This document shows, one piece after another, positions 11,669 to 26,600 of a DNA stretch of 64,000 bases. Origin of the DNA: Gari tellinella (lineage: Eukaryota; Mollusca; Bivalvia; Cardiida; Psammobiidae); the NCBI GenBank assembly GCA_922989275.2, contig OV277863.1:26130001-26194000 (forward strand). Direction: 5' to 3'. A program made the translations under genes and the position numbers. Every line of letters starts with the position of its first letter. Position 1 is the first letter of the stretch. The notes below the pieces were generated by a model. The model saw only the letters and a list, made by a program, of their open reading frames with translations. It did not search any database and was not told the origin of the DNA.

Positions 11669-14600
11669 AGACATCCAGCGATCCTAAAAGCTCACCTTGG
11701 CACTTCGTGCCAGGTGAGCTAATAAAACTCTGGGGAAGCAGAAGAGGGGGCATGGAATGTGACAATTTCCGATCCGTCTAAAGACCCCAACCCTCTCTAA
11801 ACTTCCCCAAACCACTTTTAATACAAGTTTTCCATATTCTAGCAGATGGTAGCTTAAAGCAGGCTGAAAGTAATTTTTTTTCATTATTTTAGCCTGAATT
11901 CGCCATTTATAATCTTTAAGTGATTAGATATTAAGGAATTTAAGTAGTTTGGTTTTTAAAGTGATTTGGAGAGGTTGGGAGTGATTTGGGGAGGTTTGGG
12001 GTCTTTAGACGGACCTATCAATTTCTGTATGGTGCAGTAATTACAATATAGGCTCTAGTTTTACTACTATGAAGAAAATTCAATAAACCTTCCATAACCC
12101 ATTACCCCATAAATACAACTTTTTTCACCTCTAATCTATTCTTCCACTGAAGAAAATAGTTCCAATTTATACAGCTATGAATATACAGCATAAGAAATAT
12201 TCTCTATATTCTAGCAGATGGAAGCCCAAAACAGGCTGAAAGTGGTCACATATCGTCAATACTAGAAACAGGCTATGGGGTAATGGTTTAACCTATTTAT
12301 CCCTGGATATTGAATTGAACTCTCACTGTATGCTTGCTAAAAGATTTCATTGTAGATATACAAGGGAGATCTAAAGACACTGCAGTGTTTTTCCATGCAG
12401 AAAATATTTCATATGATATATAGCAAACCGTGTAGATCCTGATGAGATGCAGAGTAAAGTGGTGCCTCATCAGGGTCTACACTGTATGCCAATGTCCACT
12501 GTAGTGGACACTAAGGTTTAAATGTATTTAACAATGTTTCTATACTCTCAATAGCAAATTCATCGTACTTGAACTGTAAATTACCTAGACATTTATCTGA
12601 TATCACCTAAACAGTACTCCCTCTCTACAAGGACACCCTATGGGAGACAACAATTGGATGCATTGTTCGGAGGGAGTTGTTATAAGGAGGGGAAATTGCA
12701 TACATTTGCAAACAGCTTGAAAGATCAGACGCCGCATTACGAGGCGTCTGATCTGGACTCAAGCTGTTTGTCACTCGTCATTATGGTTTTTTTCCTGTCA
12801 AAATGTCCATAATGTAACTTTGAGAAAAACAGCAAACAACAACTTTAAGTAGACGATATTACAGCAGTAAAGCGTTAGACATACTTGTCCTGTTTAGAGA
12901 ACAACGGCCAGGGTCGTTGTAAGGAGGGAGTCATTGTTAGTAGGGCCATTGTATGGAGGGAACGCTGTACTTTATTTCAAATACCCCGACTCTTACGTTT
13001 TCTTCCTCGGTAAAGGTCTCATCTTCATTACAGCTATTCTCATCTTTCTCTTCTTCATCGTCGCTGGTTTGTTTACTGGTGGTGGTCATCATGCTATCTT
13101 CACCGTCCCCACCATTCTCAACAATATTCTTGGGTATGCAACGGTTAAACTTCTTTAAACGCAGTCTCCTCAGTCTATAAGAGAACAAGTAAACCACTCT
13201 ACATTCAGACACAACAAGACTGTGTTCAATAAACGTTTATGCCCCCGGTGGAATCCTTGACAATATATTCTGAATCTTTTCAAAGTCCAAATTAGGTCAA
13301 GGTCAAAATGAAGGTTAGGTGATATGGGTGGATTGGTAGTGGTCAATGGCAACAACTGTATAAGTATTAAAGCATTGTGGTCAGTTACCCCATAAATTCA
13401 CATTTTTACACTTTTTTTAATTTATTTCTCCTCTGAAAAAAAATATTCAAATATATATACCGTAGTCATGAACATGTACCATAAGAAATGTTTTCTATAT
13501 CCTAGCAGAGTGTAGCTTAAAGCAGGCTGAAAGTAAAGCAGAATGCGCCTTCAGGCACATTCTGCTTTACTTTCAACCTGCTTTAAGTGGTAGACTGTCT
13601 TCAAATCTTGACACAGGCTATGGGTAAATGGGTTAAAATTCCTCTGCATACCTTCTGAGTTTTCCTTCCACCACCCACTTATCGCGGCGTATATCTCCCA
13701 TGTGGTCTAGATGGTTTTCAATCTCAGTGATGATGTTTTTCCCACAATTCAGTTCATTACACAGGAAGGCTAATATTGCTGCTCTCTGGACAACTGTACA
13801 CGCCTCTATAGGACTGCTCCGCAGATACTCGCTCAGCTGTAACATAATGGACAATGCTGATAATGGCACTCTGAATACCGCAGTGATAATTTTAGAAATC
13901 AGATGAATGAGTCCTCAGGATGCACATTCTGTAAAACAATGAGTCCTTGAGACAAACATTGAGTCCTTGACGTGAAAAATTAACTCAATATCCCACAACT
14001 TATTCTAGTTTGGAAGGCAGGTGACCACTAAGTCTTACAGCTGGTTGAAAGTAAAGCAGAATGTCCCATAAGGTACATTCTGCTTTACTTTCAACCTGCT
14101 TTAAGCCCTTATCTGCTAGGATATAGAAAGTATTTCTGATGTTGCATATTATGTAACTGGAACTATTCACTTCAGTGGATTCTAAGAATACATTAAAGGT
14201 ATAAAATTGTGTAATGTGGAGTAATGGGTTAATAAAGGTCAGAAAAGCTATGGGTCCATGGGACTCACAACTTTTGAAATAATGAGTCCATGGCAAATTT
14301 AATGAGTATAGGACTCAGGATGCATATGTAAAATTATAACTGGAATACCTGACAAATTTCTTGGTCCCAAACATAGATTCTACTTGCTCAGCTATCCCTC
14401 AACAAAGAAATGTACATGTGAAGAGCACATAAGACTGGTGGTTGCTTAATGCAGGACAATCTGTCTCAAATGACCGTCATTATGCTTCACTTTTAGCCTG
14501 CTTTAAGCTTTCATCCCTAGGATATAGGAAATATTTCTAATTTTGTATAATAAAGACTGTATAAAATGGAACAATGGAGGAATAAATTAAATCATGTATC

Positions 14601-17600
14601 CCCCCTTTGACCTTGAACTGACCTTGACCTCAAAAGAAAATAGAGGTCATATATGCATCATGACTAATCTCCCTATTAAGCAAGAGAACTGTAGGTTGAA
14701 GAAATGGTGAGTTATTGATAGGAAACCATTTTGTCTACCGAACAACATGTGCCAAACAATATACCCCTGCTTCTTTCAAAGGGGGCATAAAAGGGGGATA
14801 TTTATGTGGTTAAGAACTAGCATACCTCTGTTTCTCCTCCATTTCTCACAACCATAAATACTCTGAGAACCTCGGACAGGATGGCGTCCGTCACCTCAAT
14901 GTCTACAATCTTCTGGCCTAGCTTCGTCACAGCCTGTGAAACACACAAAATGTTAAACCCTTCAATCCATAGCCTGTTTCTAGTTTTGAAAATAGGTGAC
15001 CACTTAACCCTTTACCTGATAGCCTATTCCTATTAGAATATAGGTGACTACTTAAAACAGGTTGAAAGTAAAGCAGAATGCGCCTTAAGGCGCATTCTGC
15101 TTTACTTTCAGCCTGCTTTAAGCTACCATGTGCTTGAATATAGAAAATTTTCCTTATAATATATATTCATGACTGATTAAATTGGAACTATTTTCTTCAG
15201 CGGAGGAATAAATCACATTCGCTAAAAGGCGCTTCTATTGGGGGAAAGGGTTAAGCCATCACCCCATAAATATACCTTTTTACACCTTTACTTTATTTCT
15301 CAACTGAAGAAAAAAGTTCCTCTTTATGCAGTTATGAATATGTTCCATAAAATATATTTTCTATAAACTAGAAAATTGTAGCTTAAAGGGACTCGCAACC
15401 GGATGGTGTACTTGTCAAAATAAAATAAAATACTCAAATAAAAGCAAATTTGTGGCATTATTTGGCTTCTGACATAAAAAAATATGATCAGTCCAAAAAC
15501 AGTCTCAAGAATCGTCACCGAATCTTAGATTTTTAGATATTTTCCATCGTTTTTCTATACCGACTAGTAGACGGTATAGTTGTTGTTGTTGCTTCTCTAC
15601 ACGGGCTCAGACATAAACACGAGCCGAATTACGAAGTTGTATGCACTTTCGATGGCTACACATTGAAATATGTTAAATCGATCCGAGATAAACGGATAGT
15701 TTCCATGGTCCATTGGTCTAAGCGGTTTCCCCTATTTTGCCTTCTGTCCGCCAATGCCGGGCCCCGGGTTCGAATCCCACCAGAGACCAATATTTTTTTT
15801 TATTGAAATACATTTTTTTAAACAGAATTTCTTATCCTAAACTAATTCTTTACCTTTTATATAAGCGTTTGACACATATTTACAAATTACTATTTTTAAT
15901 GCACCATCTCGTCGCCTTAGTCTTATAGTGCTCTATCTACATTTTTGCCAAAAATGAGATATTTATATCACTGGATTCGTCTCACAGAGATCTATCTCCT
16001 GGTGCTTGTATTTTATTGATTGGGGGTCTAATTATAGAGTTACCGCCTCACACCTTGCGCTATCTCCATGTTTCGTAGACACTTTTGTGTGTTATACTAA
16101 GCTATGTCCTGGAGTTGCAGCACTATAATACTTAATTTATAATCCTTAGAAGTATTACCCAATCACGTTTCAGGCATTAAGCACGTGACAGTTATGTTTA
16201 CAATAACATTTTGCGGTATCTCCATATGGGATACATATTTGTAATATTACACTGAGCTATCTCCAAACTAAAAAGTTGATCCACAGCTTCAGTGTCACAA
16301 CATGTCAGGTATAATAAATGAAGAATACAGGCATAACCGTAAATGTGATCAGAGCATACAGATTTTTACTTGATAAGACTCTATTTCCAGATATTTTCAG
16401 ATAGCTCAGTATAATACTGACAAAAAATAAAATATTTTTTGAATTTTGAGCTATCTCCAAAATTAAAATTTAAATTATGAAAAAACTATTAGATGAATGA
16501 GGCTGTTATTGTGTTTGGTTATAGAAATGTGCAAGGTCTTACATATGTTTTTTAATTTAAAAAAAAAAGACGAAGAATTAATGATATAACACACTTTGAA
16601 TGTTGGAAGGCGTTTTTCTCTAAACTGTAAAAATGTAGATAGCTCATTATAAGAATAAGGCGACGATCTGGTTGCGAGTCGCTTTAAGGCAGGCTGAAGT
16701 TCAGCAGAATGCGCCTTAAGGAGCATTATTCTTTACTTTCAACCCGCTTTAAGTGGCCACCTATTTTCAATACTAGAAAAAGCTAGGCTATGGGGTTATG
16801 GGTTGAAAGCAAAGCTGAATGCCCCTTAAGGAGCATAATGCTTTACTTTCAGTCTGCTTTAAGCTACCATCTGCTAGAATATAGAAATTATTTCTTATAA
16901 TACATATTTATGACTGTATTAATTGGAACTATTTTCTTCAGTGGAGTAAAAAAAAGAGTGTAAAAATGTGTATACTCCTTTACATTAAGCTCTATAACCT
17001 GTCTTTAAAGCCAGATGCCTCTTCAAAGAGTGGCCACTTTACATAAGTTTGACTGTTCATTGCCACAGGTTGGCTATATGGTGGATTTCTGCTTTACTTT
17101 CAGCCTGCTTTAACACCCTTTAAACAACCATATTTGAACTAAACACTAAACCAAAGCTTTGAGATCTTAAAATCGTTGACAAATCAACCGACTGCCCAAT
17201 ATAATTTTACCTGGTAAGTGAAATGATTTGCAAGCCAGTTACAAAGCTGATATTAGCTATACAGTACACCCTCTCTATTACGAACAGGAATTTGTTTTAA
17301 CTATACTTTGCTTAAGGCAGGTACCTGCTTACAGCAAAGTGAAAGTAAAACAGAAAGCTCCTTGCTTTAACTCTTTCCTCCCTGAAACTTTAAATGGAAA
17401 ATTCCAGTTTCCATTTTAGTCTAGTCCATTTCTAACTTTTAAGGTATGTTTTTGTCAATGATTGGCATTATAACAAACAGTGAAGACCCTGATCAGAGGG
17501 CTCCTTTCGGAGCCCTCTGATCTGGGTCTTCACTGTTTGCATAGGACAAGAGTACGATACACATGTTCACTGTTTGAAAATAACGCCTATATGCGGGACT

Positions 17601-20600
17601 AGGGTTCAAAGGGTTAAGCTGTCACTGGTCTTTATAATTATAACCAATAAGCCTTATTTTTATTGGTCAGAATAGAGAGGTTTTACTGTACAAAGAGGTT
17701 GGTGGAAAAACTGTTCCTTAAATATGTCTGATGGAGTTTTCTGCTTCATCGTGCTTTAACCCATTACCCAATAGCATGTTTCTGGTATTGGAGATAGGTG
17801 ACCACTTAAAGCGGGTTGAAAGTAAATCAGAATGCGCCCTTAAGGCACATTCTGCTTTACTTTCAGCCTGCTTTAAGTTGTCACCTACTAGGATATAAGA
17901 AAAATTTCTTATGATACATATGCATGACTGTATAGAGTGGATCTTTTTACTTAAGTGAAGGAATGAAAAAGAAGCGTAAAAAGGTGTATGTATGGGGTAA
18001 TGGGTTAACCCATTACCCAATAAATACCCCTTTTTTACGCCTTTTATATATTCATCCACTGAGGAAAATAGTTACATTTTGTAAAGTATTGAATGTGGAA
18101 TAGAGCAAATGCGGGTATTATCAGCATGCGGGTATTATCGGCACTCCCAGACAGCATCTAGTATTTCGCTCACATACAAATACATGACTACGTCATCCGA
18201 GCTTTTAGATGTGGTTATGACGTCACTTTTATGTTGTAGAAGATTTACAGTACACTGCGGCCTTGTTTAATCTTTAATGTGTTCTTTTTTTTGTATGACC
18301 TCATATTTCAGATTGTAAAATAATGTATCTTATCAACTGTGTTAAGCTTGGTCCGATGAAAACACGTGCATATGTTTGCTTCAAAAGTTACTTGCAGAGT
18401 CACTCCAGTTTCACACCTACTTAAGTCTGTGCTCTTTACATGAGAAATGATCAGAAATAATGAAAAACAAAGGGAATGGAGGGAATGTAAAGGTGCCGAC
18501 AATTACAGTCAATATTTGTAACAGTAGTCTATTATCGGCACCCTCTGCTGGTGATCGGACACCATGCAACATTATTCCGGTAAGAGGTAATCAGCGCCTT
18601 TTCAGGATCCAACTGTCTCTTACCTCGGTTAATCCTTGTAAAAACAGTGTGCTTGACCGTGCGTGCAATTAGCAATGTTGTCAATTTACCAGTGCTGGGA
18701 GATAAACAATTATACTTTATAAACATTTTCCATACCCAACCCTATTTACCTACTGTATTAAGTTAGGGAACTGCCACATTAAGAGTAATCCCTGAATACA
18801 CGTGTCATGATTTATGCCGAACATGTAATAATAAACGCAGAATCAAACTGTTGAACAAGTGTCTGGCTGGTGTGTTCTGATCATTTCCCTGGTTATATAC
18901 CACAAGGGCATTGGACAAAAAAAGGAATTCAGCACCGTAATATAGCCTATAGCATTATACATGTACTGTATTTTTTTGTTTGTTTCATGTCCTTGTGGGA
19001 TTTAGTTATGAACAGATGGTCTAATTTCGTTTACACAAAAGGATGTCGGTCAGATCAAAGGATTTAGGAATGGTGAGACCGTCTTCAAGCCTAGTGACGA
19101 GTCCCCATGGCAGTGTAGCTGCAATTTTTGTGTAAGATATATATATGGATATATATCTATAGCCAGAGCTATACTATTGAATACTAAGTAAATTATGAAA
19201 TGGGCGGGGCTCCTCAATTCTGCTGTGATGTTTTTGTCACCTCGTGCGTAAAAAGTGTCTGTGATAATGTGCGTTTGTTAAGTATGTATATATGAGAGGA
19301 TAATAATTGGATGCTATTAGAGGCGAAAATTCAAGGTGATTATCTGTTATATTTTATTTGCAACAGTTTACTTCTTTTTACTGCAAGCTTTATAATCAAA
19401 CTTTCAGCAGCATTGGAAAGCATCAGTAGTTAAAAGATGCCGAAGATTCGTTTTGATGTTCGGCCATATTGGCATGAGGGGAAGCAATACTTCATTAAGG
19501 ATAAAAACAAAATTACTATTTCTATGAGTATGGACACCTACTAAAATAATTTGAAATAATTTATGTAGTCTGACAGAAATAAATAAAATTATAGTAAATA
19601 GAGTAAATACGGTATATAGTATATAGTATTCACCGATACAGGTATTGGAAATTTCACTGGTATTCCGGTAGTATTCCGGTATTTTGAAGGGTCGTGTGAG
19701 CACAGATGTAAGTAAAGTAATTTTTTGAAGTGCCGATAATAGCCTCAAGGTGCCGAAAATACCCTCCAAAGGGTACTAAGTCCATCCTTTCATAATAGTA
19801 GTTATTTAAGTAGTTGCAAAGTTTCTATTATAAAAGAATTAACCAATGAAAATATTTGTTACATATGACAATGACGAATTTAGCGTTAAATAAAGTGAAA
19901 GGGGGGATTTCATTGGTTGGTTTTTAAGGTGCCGATAATACCCGCATGTGCTCTATATTAATAAATATTTTCTATATCCTAAATCAATCGGGTCTGGTCC
20001 TAGTGGCCGATGGTAGCTTAAAGCAGGTTGAAAGTAAAGCAGAATGTGCCTTAAGGCACATTCTGCTTTACTTTCAACCTGCTTTAAGTGGTCACCTATC
20101 TTCAATACTAAAGACAAGCTATGGGGTAATGGGTTAAAACTAGAAACAGGCTATGGGGTAATGGGTTAAAACTAGAAACAGGCTATGGGGGTAATGGGTT
20201 AAAACTAGAAACAGGCTATGGGGTAATGGGTTAAAACTAGAAACAGGCTATGGGGTAATGGGTTAGAACTAGAAACAGGCGATGGGGTATTGGGTTAAAA
20301 CTAGAAACAAGAAATCACTGTACCTCTTTAGGATTTGGTACTCCTGGGTCATCTAGAGCATAGCGTAGAAGATGTGTAACCAGGGAGATATACTCCTCCC
20401 CGTCCTCTTCAGTCTTACTTAGCACGGCATCCTGGAGACCCTTCAGTGTGGGCAAAGACGAGGCATCTGTAATAGGGGGATACAGTAAAACCCCTAAATT
20501 GTGTTTAATTATTTAAGAAATTAACCAGGGCTCCAGATAAGGGGGGTATTTCAAAAATTAAAATCTTTATTTCTGTTTTAAACCCTATGGTGTCACTACT

Positions 20601-23600
20601 CATTAGAATCGTCTCGAAGAGATGATTCTAATGAGTAGTAACACAATAGGATTTGATGCTAAAATAAGACAGAAAATGTTGGATTTGTGCAGTTTACTCC
20701 CTCTTATCTGGAGCCCTGATGAACAGAACTTTTTCGGTGTTTAAGCGAAATAAACGACAGAAAATGATTAGTAAATTCTATGAATTGTGTATTAAACGCC
20801 AAAAAAAATCAGTTCATTTCTGATATTTACTTTATGTTTGCTGTAATTTCTAATATTAAATGAACATTTTATTAGTATGCATGTATGTTTAATTCATATT
20901 AGATATTTGGTAACATGAATGATGTGTACCCTGAAAGAAACAGCCATTACTGCCATTACTAAGGGAACGCACAACATGATTCGTGGATAGCAGACCCATA
21001 AGCCCCGCCTCCACTGCGAGGATATTCACAAGTCCCGTCCCTAGAAAAATTGTGTTTAAACAAAATAAACATCACTTTGTTCAATAGAATTGAATGGAGC
21101 GAATGTAAATATTAGGTGTTTATGACAGGTGACTGCTTAAAGCAAGGTGAACGTAAAACAGATAGCTCCTGTCTTTTATGCAGTCAAATAGCCTTCTTTT
21201 TCGTGGTCGTAATAGAGTGGTTTTACTTTAATTAGGATCAAAGTTCAACCGCAACACACTCATCACTATATCACATGCTTGCTTTTATAGAGATTGTTTT
21301 AACCCATTACCCCATAGCCTATTTCTAGTTTTGAAAATAGATGACCACTAAAAGCAGCTTGAAAGTAAAGCAGAATGCGCCTTAAGGCACATTCTGCTTT
21401 TCTTTCAGCCTGCTTTAAGCTACGAGCTGCTAGAATATAGAAAATATTTCTAATGTAAAATTTTCACAACTGTATTAATTGGAACTATTTTCTTCAGGAG
21501 GGATAAATAAGAGACGTAAAAAGACATATTTATTGGGTAAGGGGTTAATATGATACAAGGAACTCATCTGAAGAGTTTTGATCTGAAAAAGTTTAACTCT
21601 GCTTTTGGAAAGATTTGCAGGTTGTATGAGTTTTTTTTTTTTTAACAAATAAGCCCTTAAAATTACGATCAAATCAAATATAACGCTAGGAGCATATTTC
21701 GAAACTTAAAAGCAGAGTCTGAGGTCAAGGTCACAGAAGTCAAAATTTTCGCATGAATAAAAGGTCTTGTTTAAAGGTATGTGTACTGCACATGACATGG
21801 CTCTTATATGTTTGCTTTAATTATGTTTTGCCATGTTATGTACACTTTTTACAGACATAAATATATCTATCTATCTATGACAAAGTTGATTTTCTATAAC
21901 TGTTGCTGGGAAAGAATAATGTATGTCGCCTGTTTACAGGGCTGCCATTAGTTGACATGAAAAATCCTAAGATTTCCAAATTTGCATTTTTCAAGTGCGA
22001 TTTTACTAATCGTACCTTTACTCTATAGCCTTTTTCTTGTTTTGTTGACATGCAACTACTTAAAGCAGGCTGTAAGTAAAGCAGAATGCGCCTTACGGCG
22101 CATTCTGCTTTACTTTCAGCCTGCTTTAAGCTACCATGTACTGGGGAAAAATCCGCAGATTTAGGAAAAATCCGGAGAAATGGCAGCCCTGTGTTTATAG
22201 CAAGTATGTAGCCCACTAACAGTAACATCACTTACCAAAACCGAGACATTTAGCAAAGTTGTGGAGGAACTCAAGACACATGAGACAGTCAGCAAAAGGC
22301 TCCCCATCGAGTAGATTGCTTGGAATTCTGGGTAACTCTGGAAGTGGCTGTAAACATAGACATGCACATTCAAATACAGTGCTCCCTCTCTACAACGACA
22401 CTCCAAGGGAGACACAGAATATGTGTGTTGTTTGGAGGGAGTCGTTATAGGGACGGAAAATTAAGATTTGGCTTACACTTGCAAACAGCTTGAATCCAGA
22501 TCGGCGTCTGATCTGGATTCAAGCTGTTTGTCACTCATCATTATATTTATTCTATCAAAATGTCCACTTATATCTAACTTTGACAAAAACAGCAGACAAC
22601 AAATTTAAGCAGACAGTATTGCAGACACGAAAAGGTTTACTTTCAATCTGATTTAAATAGTCACCTGTTTTCAAAATTAGAAATGGACTATGGGGTAATG
22701 GGTTAAATAGATGAGCCATGCCAAGAGAAAACTATGCTTATTGCATTGAGCACCAAGCTATGAGGGCAAAAACTTTAACCTTTGTCCAACATGCTCACGC
22801 CAACACCGGGTATAGCATTTATTTAACTCTTTGAACCCTAGTCCCGCATATAGGCATGCTTTTCAAACAGTATACATGTGAATAGTACACTTGTCCTATG
22901 CAAACAGTGAAGACCCTGATCAGAGGGCTCCGAAAGGAGCCCTCTGATCAGGGTCTTCACTGTTTGTCACAATGCCAAACAATGACAAAAACAACCCTTA
23001 AAAGTCAGATATGGACTAGACTAAAATGGAAACTGGAATTGTCCATTTAAAGTTTCAGGGAGGAGAGAGTTAAGCGCAACTTTACTTCCAACCTGTTTTA
23101 AGCTACCAAATGATAGGATATAGAAAATATTTCTCATTATACATATTCATGACTGTATAAAATGGAACTACTAGGTACTTCTATAACGGAAATGGTTATT
23201 TTCAGAGCAGGGTAAAGAACAAGGTTTACTACATACACGAGCGTCTCTCAACTCCATGTCCTCTCGTGGTTTCTTTAGTTCCTGAGCTAGCATAAACTCT
23301 ACTCTTCTCTGTTCCTGTAAAAACAAAAATACAAACATTATAGGCTTTTATAGCTACAACCAACCCAAAGCAAATAAAAAGTAGAGATGATCAACAAAGA
23401 TACATGTACACTCAAAACAAGCATTAACCCTTTGAACCCTAGTCCCGCATATAGGCGTTCTTTTCAAACAGTGTACATGTGAATAGTACACTTGTCCTGT
23501 GCAAACAGTGAAGGCCCAGATCAGAGGGCTCCAAAAGGAGCCCTCTGATCAGGGTCTTCACTGTTTGTCAGTAATGCCAAAATTGACAAAAACTTGTAAC

Positions 23601-26600
23601 TCTTAAAAGCCAGAAATGGACTAGACAAAAATCGAAACTGGAATTGTCCATTTAAAGTTTCAGGGAGGAAAGAGTTAAGTAAGTGTTACATGCAATACTT
23701 GCCCCCTGTCATCATCTGTAGTTTTCAAGAAAGTTGGAACTTGAATTGCAACATATTAAGGATATTAAAGACAGTTGGTGGCTGGGAACAGGCTGAGAGT
23801 AAAGCAGAAATCTCTTTTTTTGCTTTGCTTTCATCTTGCTTTAAGCAGTCATTTGTCTTAAATAACGGAAACTCTCAACTCATTTAGTGGTTGCAGTAGA
23901 GGGGATTTACTGTATTTACTTGATTAGTATAACAAGTTTAACACTAATTTAGCTCTTCAATCGGTGCTAAATTACTTTACCTTGAATTTTAAGAGATGTT
24001 GGGAAAACATCATGACCATTGTCTCTACTGTATTTACTATGTTTTGCTATAAGAATTGTATGTAATGTTTTATGCCATAAAACCATTGTATCGTATATTA
24101 TTTGGTATTTGACATAGAGGCCTCATATACACTATACAGTAAAATCTCTCTATTATGACCACTAAAAAGAAGGCTAATTAATTGTATAAAATACAGATGA
24201 CAGCTTAAAGTAAGGTGAAAGTTAAACTGAATGTTGGAGCTTTCTGTTTTGCTTTCACCTTGCCTTAAGCAGTCAACTGTCTTAAACACCAAATAATTAA
24301 CATAATTTAGCGATCATAATAGAGAAGTTTTACTGTATATTCTTTTTATGCTTTCCGATAGTTTACTAGGGAATACTAGTGGATTATCACTTGATAATTT
24401 CACTGTTTATTATAAAGTCATGGGATTATCAATAAATAATGTCGTAAGACAGATTCTAAAATACTCAATTATTAATTATTTCTTCATCTAATCCTGTCTT
24501 ATGACATCTCTTTGGAAACGTCTTGGAAAGATGATTCCAAAGAGATGTCACAAAACAGGATCAGATGGAGAAATAAGATGTATTTCAAAGTTTTGACTTT
24601 CCGCTGTTTTTGTCATACGACGTTTCATAAGACGGGTCCCAGAACTATTTCTTAAGTTGGATAGAGTTCAGTCAGTACTTAGTTTTTATTTGAGTTTTGG
24701 TTTATCAGGGCTGCCATAATTTGATCATTAAAAATCCTAAGATTTCCAAAGTTTCTGTTTTTTAATCAAGATTACTTAAAGCAGGTTTAAAGTGAAGCAG
24801 AATGTGCCTAAAGGCACATTCTGCTTTACTTTCAGCCTGCTTTAAGCCATCATCTGCTAGGATAAATGTCCGAAGATTTTGGAAAAATCCAGAGAAATGG
24901 CAGCCCTGGTTTATTGTTTCTATAGTAACCGTAACTTCCTACCTCTTTTCTTTCTCTGCTCAGTCGTTTTTCTGCTATTTTCTCCTCTCTCTGTCGTTCT
25001 CGATCCTTCAAAAGGGGAAAAACAAATACATGTATGCATAGAAAAAGAAATATTAAAATGACGAGGTCTATATCAAGTTAATATTAACCATCAAAACTAC
25101 ATTCTTACTTATAAATTAACCCTTTACTCCATATACACTCATATTTACACATTTAATTTATTCCTCCACTGAAGAAAATAGTTTCAATTTATATTCTAGC
25201 TGATGGTTGCTGAAAGCTTTAACTGGTCACCTGTCTTCAACTTTAGAAACAGGCTATGGAGTAAAGGGTTATCAGTGGGGTTTAAAATCATCACAAGATA
25301 TAGACCTACCTCTTGTTTCTTCCTCTGCTCCAGGGCCTTCAGCAGAAGCATGTGCTGTCTTCTTCTCTCCTGTTCCTGTATGTGGTATGTAAAAAAATAC
25401 TTCTTTCATCATTCTGTTAAACTTACGTGCAAACAATTATCACTCAATTAAACCTATCAATACATGTACTGTATATAACTAAGGTGCAATCAACTTCACT
25501 CAATTAAACCTATCAATACATTTATATATAGTATCCAAAACCAGACATGAGGAAAAATCATGTGGTGTCTTAACTCTTTCCTCCCTGAAACTTTAAATCG
25601 AAAATTCCAATTTCCATTTTAGTCAAGTCCATTTATGACTTTTAAGGGTTGTTTTTGTCAATGTTTGGCATAATGACAAACAGTGAAGATCCTGATCAGA
25701 GGGCTCCTTTCGGAGCCCTCTGATCTGGGTCTTCACTGTTTGAACAGGACAATTGTAAAACTCACATGTATACTGTTTGAAAATGACGCCTATATGTGGA
25801 ACTAGGGTTCAAAGGGTTAATCCATTACCCCATAAATACGCCCTTTTGCACCTTTAATATATTCACTCACTGAAAAACATAGTTCCACTTTATACAATGA
25901 TTAATATGTCTGGTAAGAAATATTTTCTATACTCTAGTAGATGGTAGCTTAAAGCAGACTGAAAGTAAAGCAGAATGCACTCTCAGGTGCATTCTGCTTT
26001 ACTTTCAACTTGCTTTAAATGGTCAAATGTCTTCAAAACTAGAAACAGGCTATGGGGTAAAGGGTTTACCACATAGCCTGTTTCTAGTTTTCAAGGCAGG
26101 TGATCACTTAAAGCAGTTTGAAAGTAAAGCAGAATGTGCCTTAAGACAACATTTCTGCTTGACATTTCTGCCTGTTTTAAGCAGTCACAGGTCTTCAGCA
26201 ATGCTAACAAGCTTAATTAATAATGAGAGAAAAGTTTAAAGTGTTTTATAACATTCACCTGCTCCGGTGTATGGTATTATTATTATTATTATTATTATAC
26301 CCGATTTATATAGCGCTCTTTTCACACAGGAGTTGTGCGTTCAAAAGCGCTTCACATGAAGAAAACAATATTCTTTCCCCATAAACACATTCAAGCTAAT
26401 ATTATTATTTCCAATGCGAACAGTTTGGAGCCAGAGCAAATGCCACTCAGATTAAAATATATTGCGAGAAATTTAAAAAAGCTGTAATTTTTCTACATTT
26501 TAGTGCATTGCGTTTTGTATGCGTTTAAACGAGAAAGAATAGCGTCTTCTCCACTCTAATAAGGGTGGGTGGGGTAATACTTACATAGCTTACCTGCTTC

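Larger units (their letters stand above)
14953..16805. repeat. Composite of nested TM1, TM1b and element D
   Basis: A TM1 left arm (14953-15007) is followed at its TTAA by a full TM1b (15004-15254), then a minus-strand TM1 (15251 to about 16805) whose hairpin TTAA is split by element D. Confidence 0.82.

Noticed and set aside
12934..13180. Plus-strand hydrophobic open frames suggesting a small membrane protein
   Set aside because: Antisense of the acidic BAZ2 exon 19; hydrophobicity is a by-product of Glu/Asp codons read backwards.
15705..15790. Functional tRNA gene
   Set aside because: A- and B-box-like motifs are present but acceptor and T stems do not pair properly, and it lies inside a transposon.
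19404..19769. 121-codon minus-strand frame inside element R as a transposase
   Set aside because: No DDE-type or DNA-binding motif; composition typical of random AT-rich sequence.
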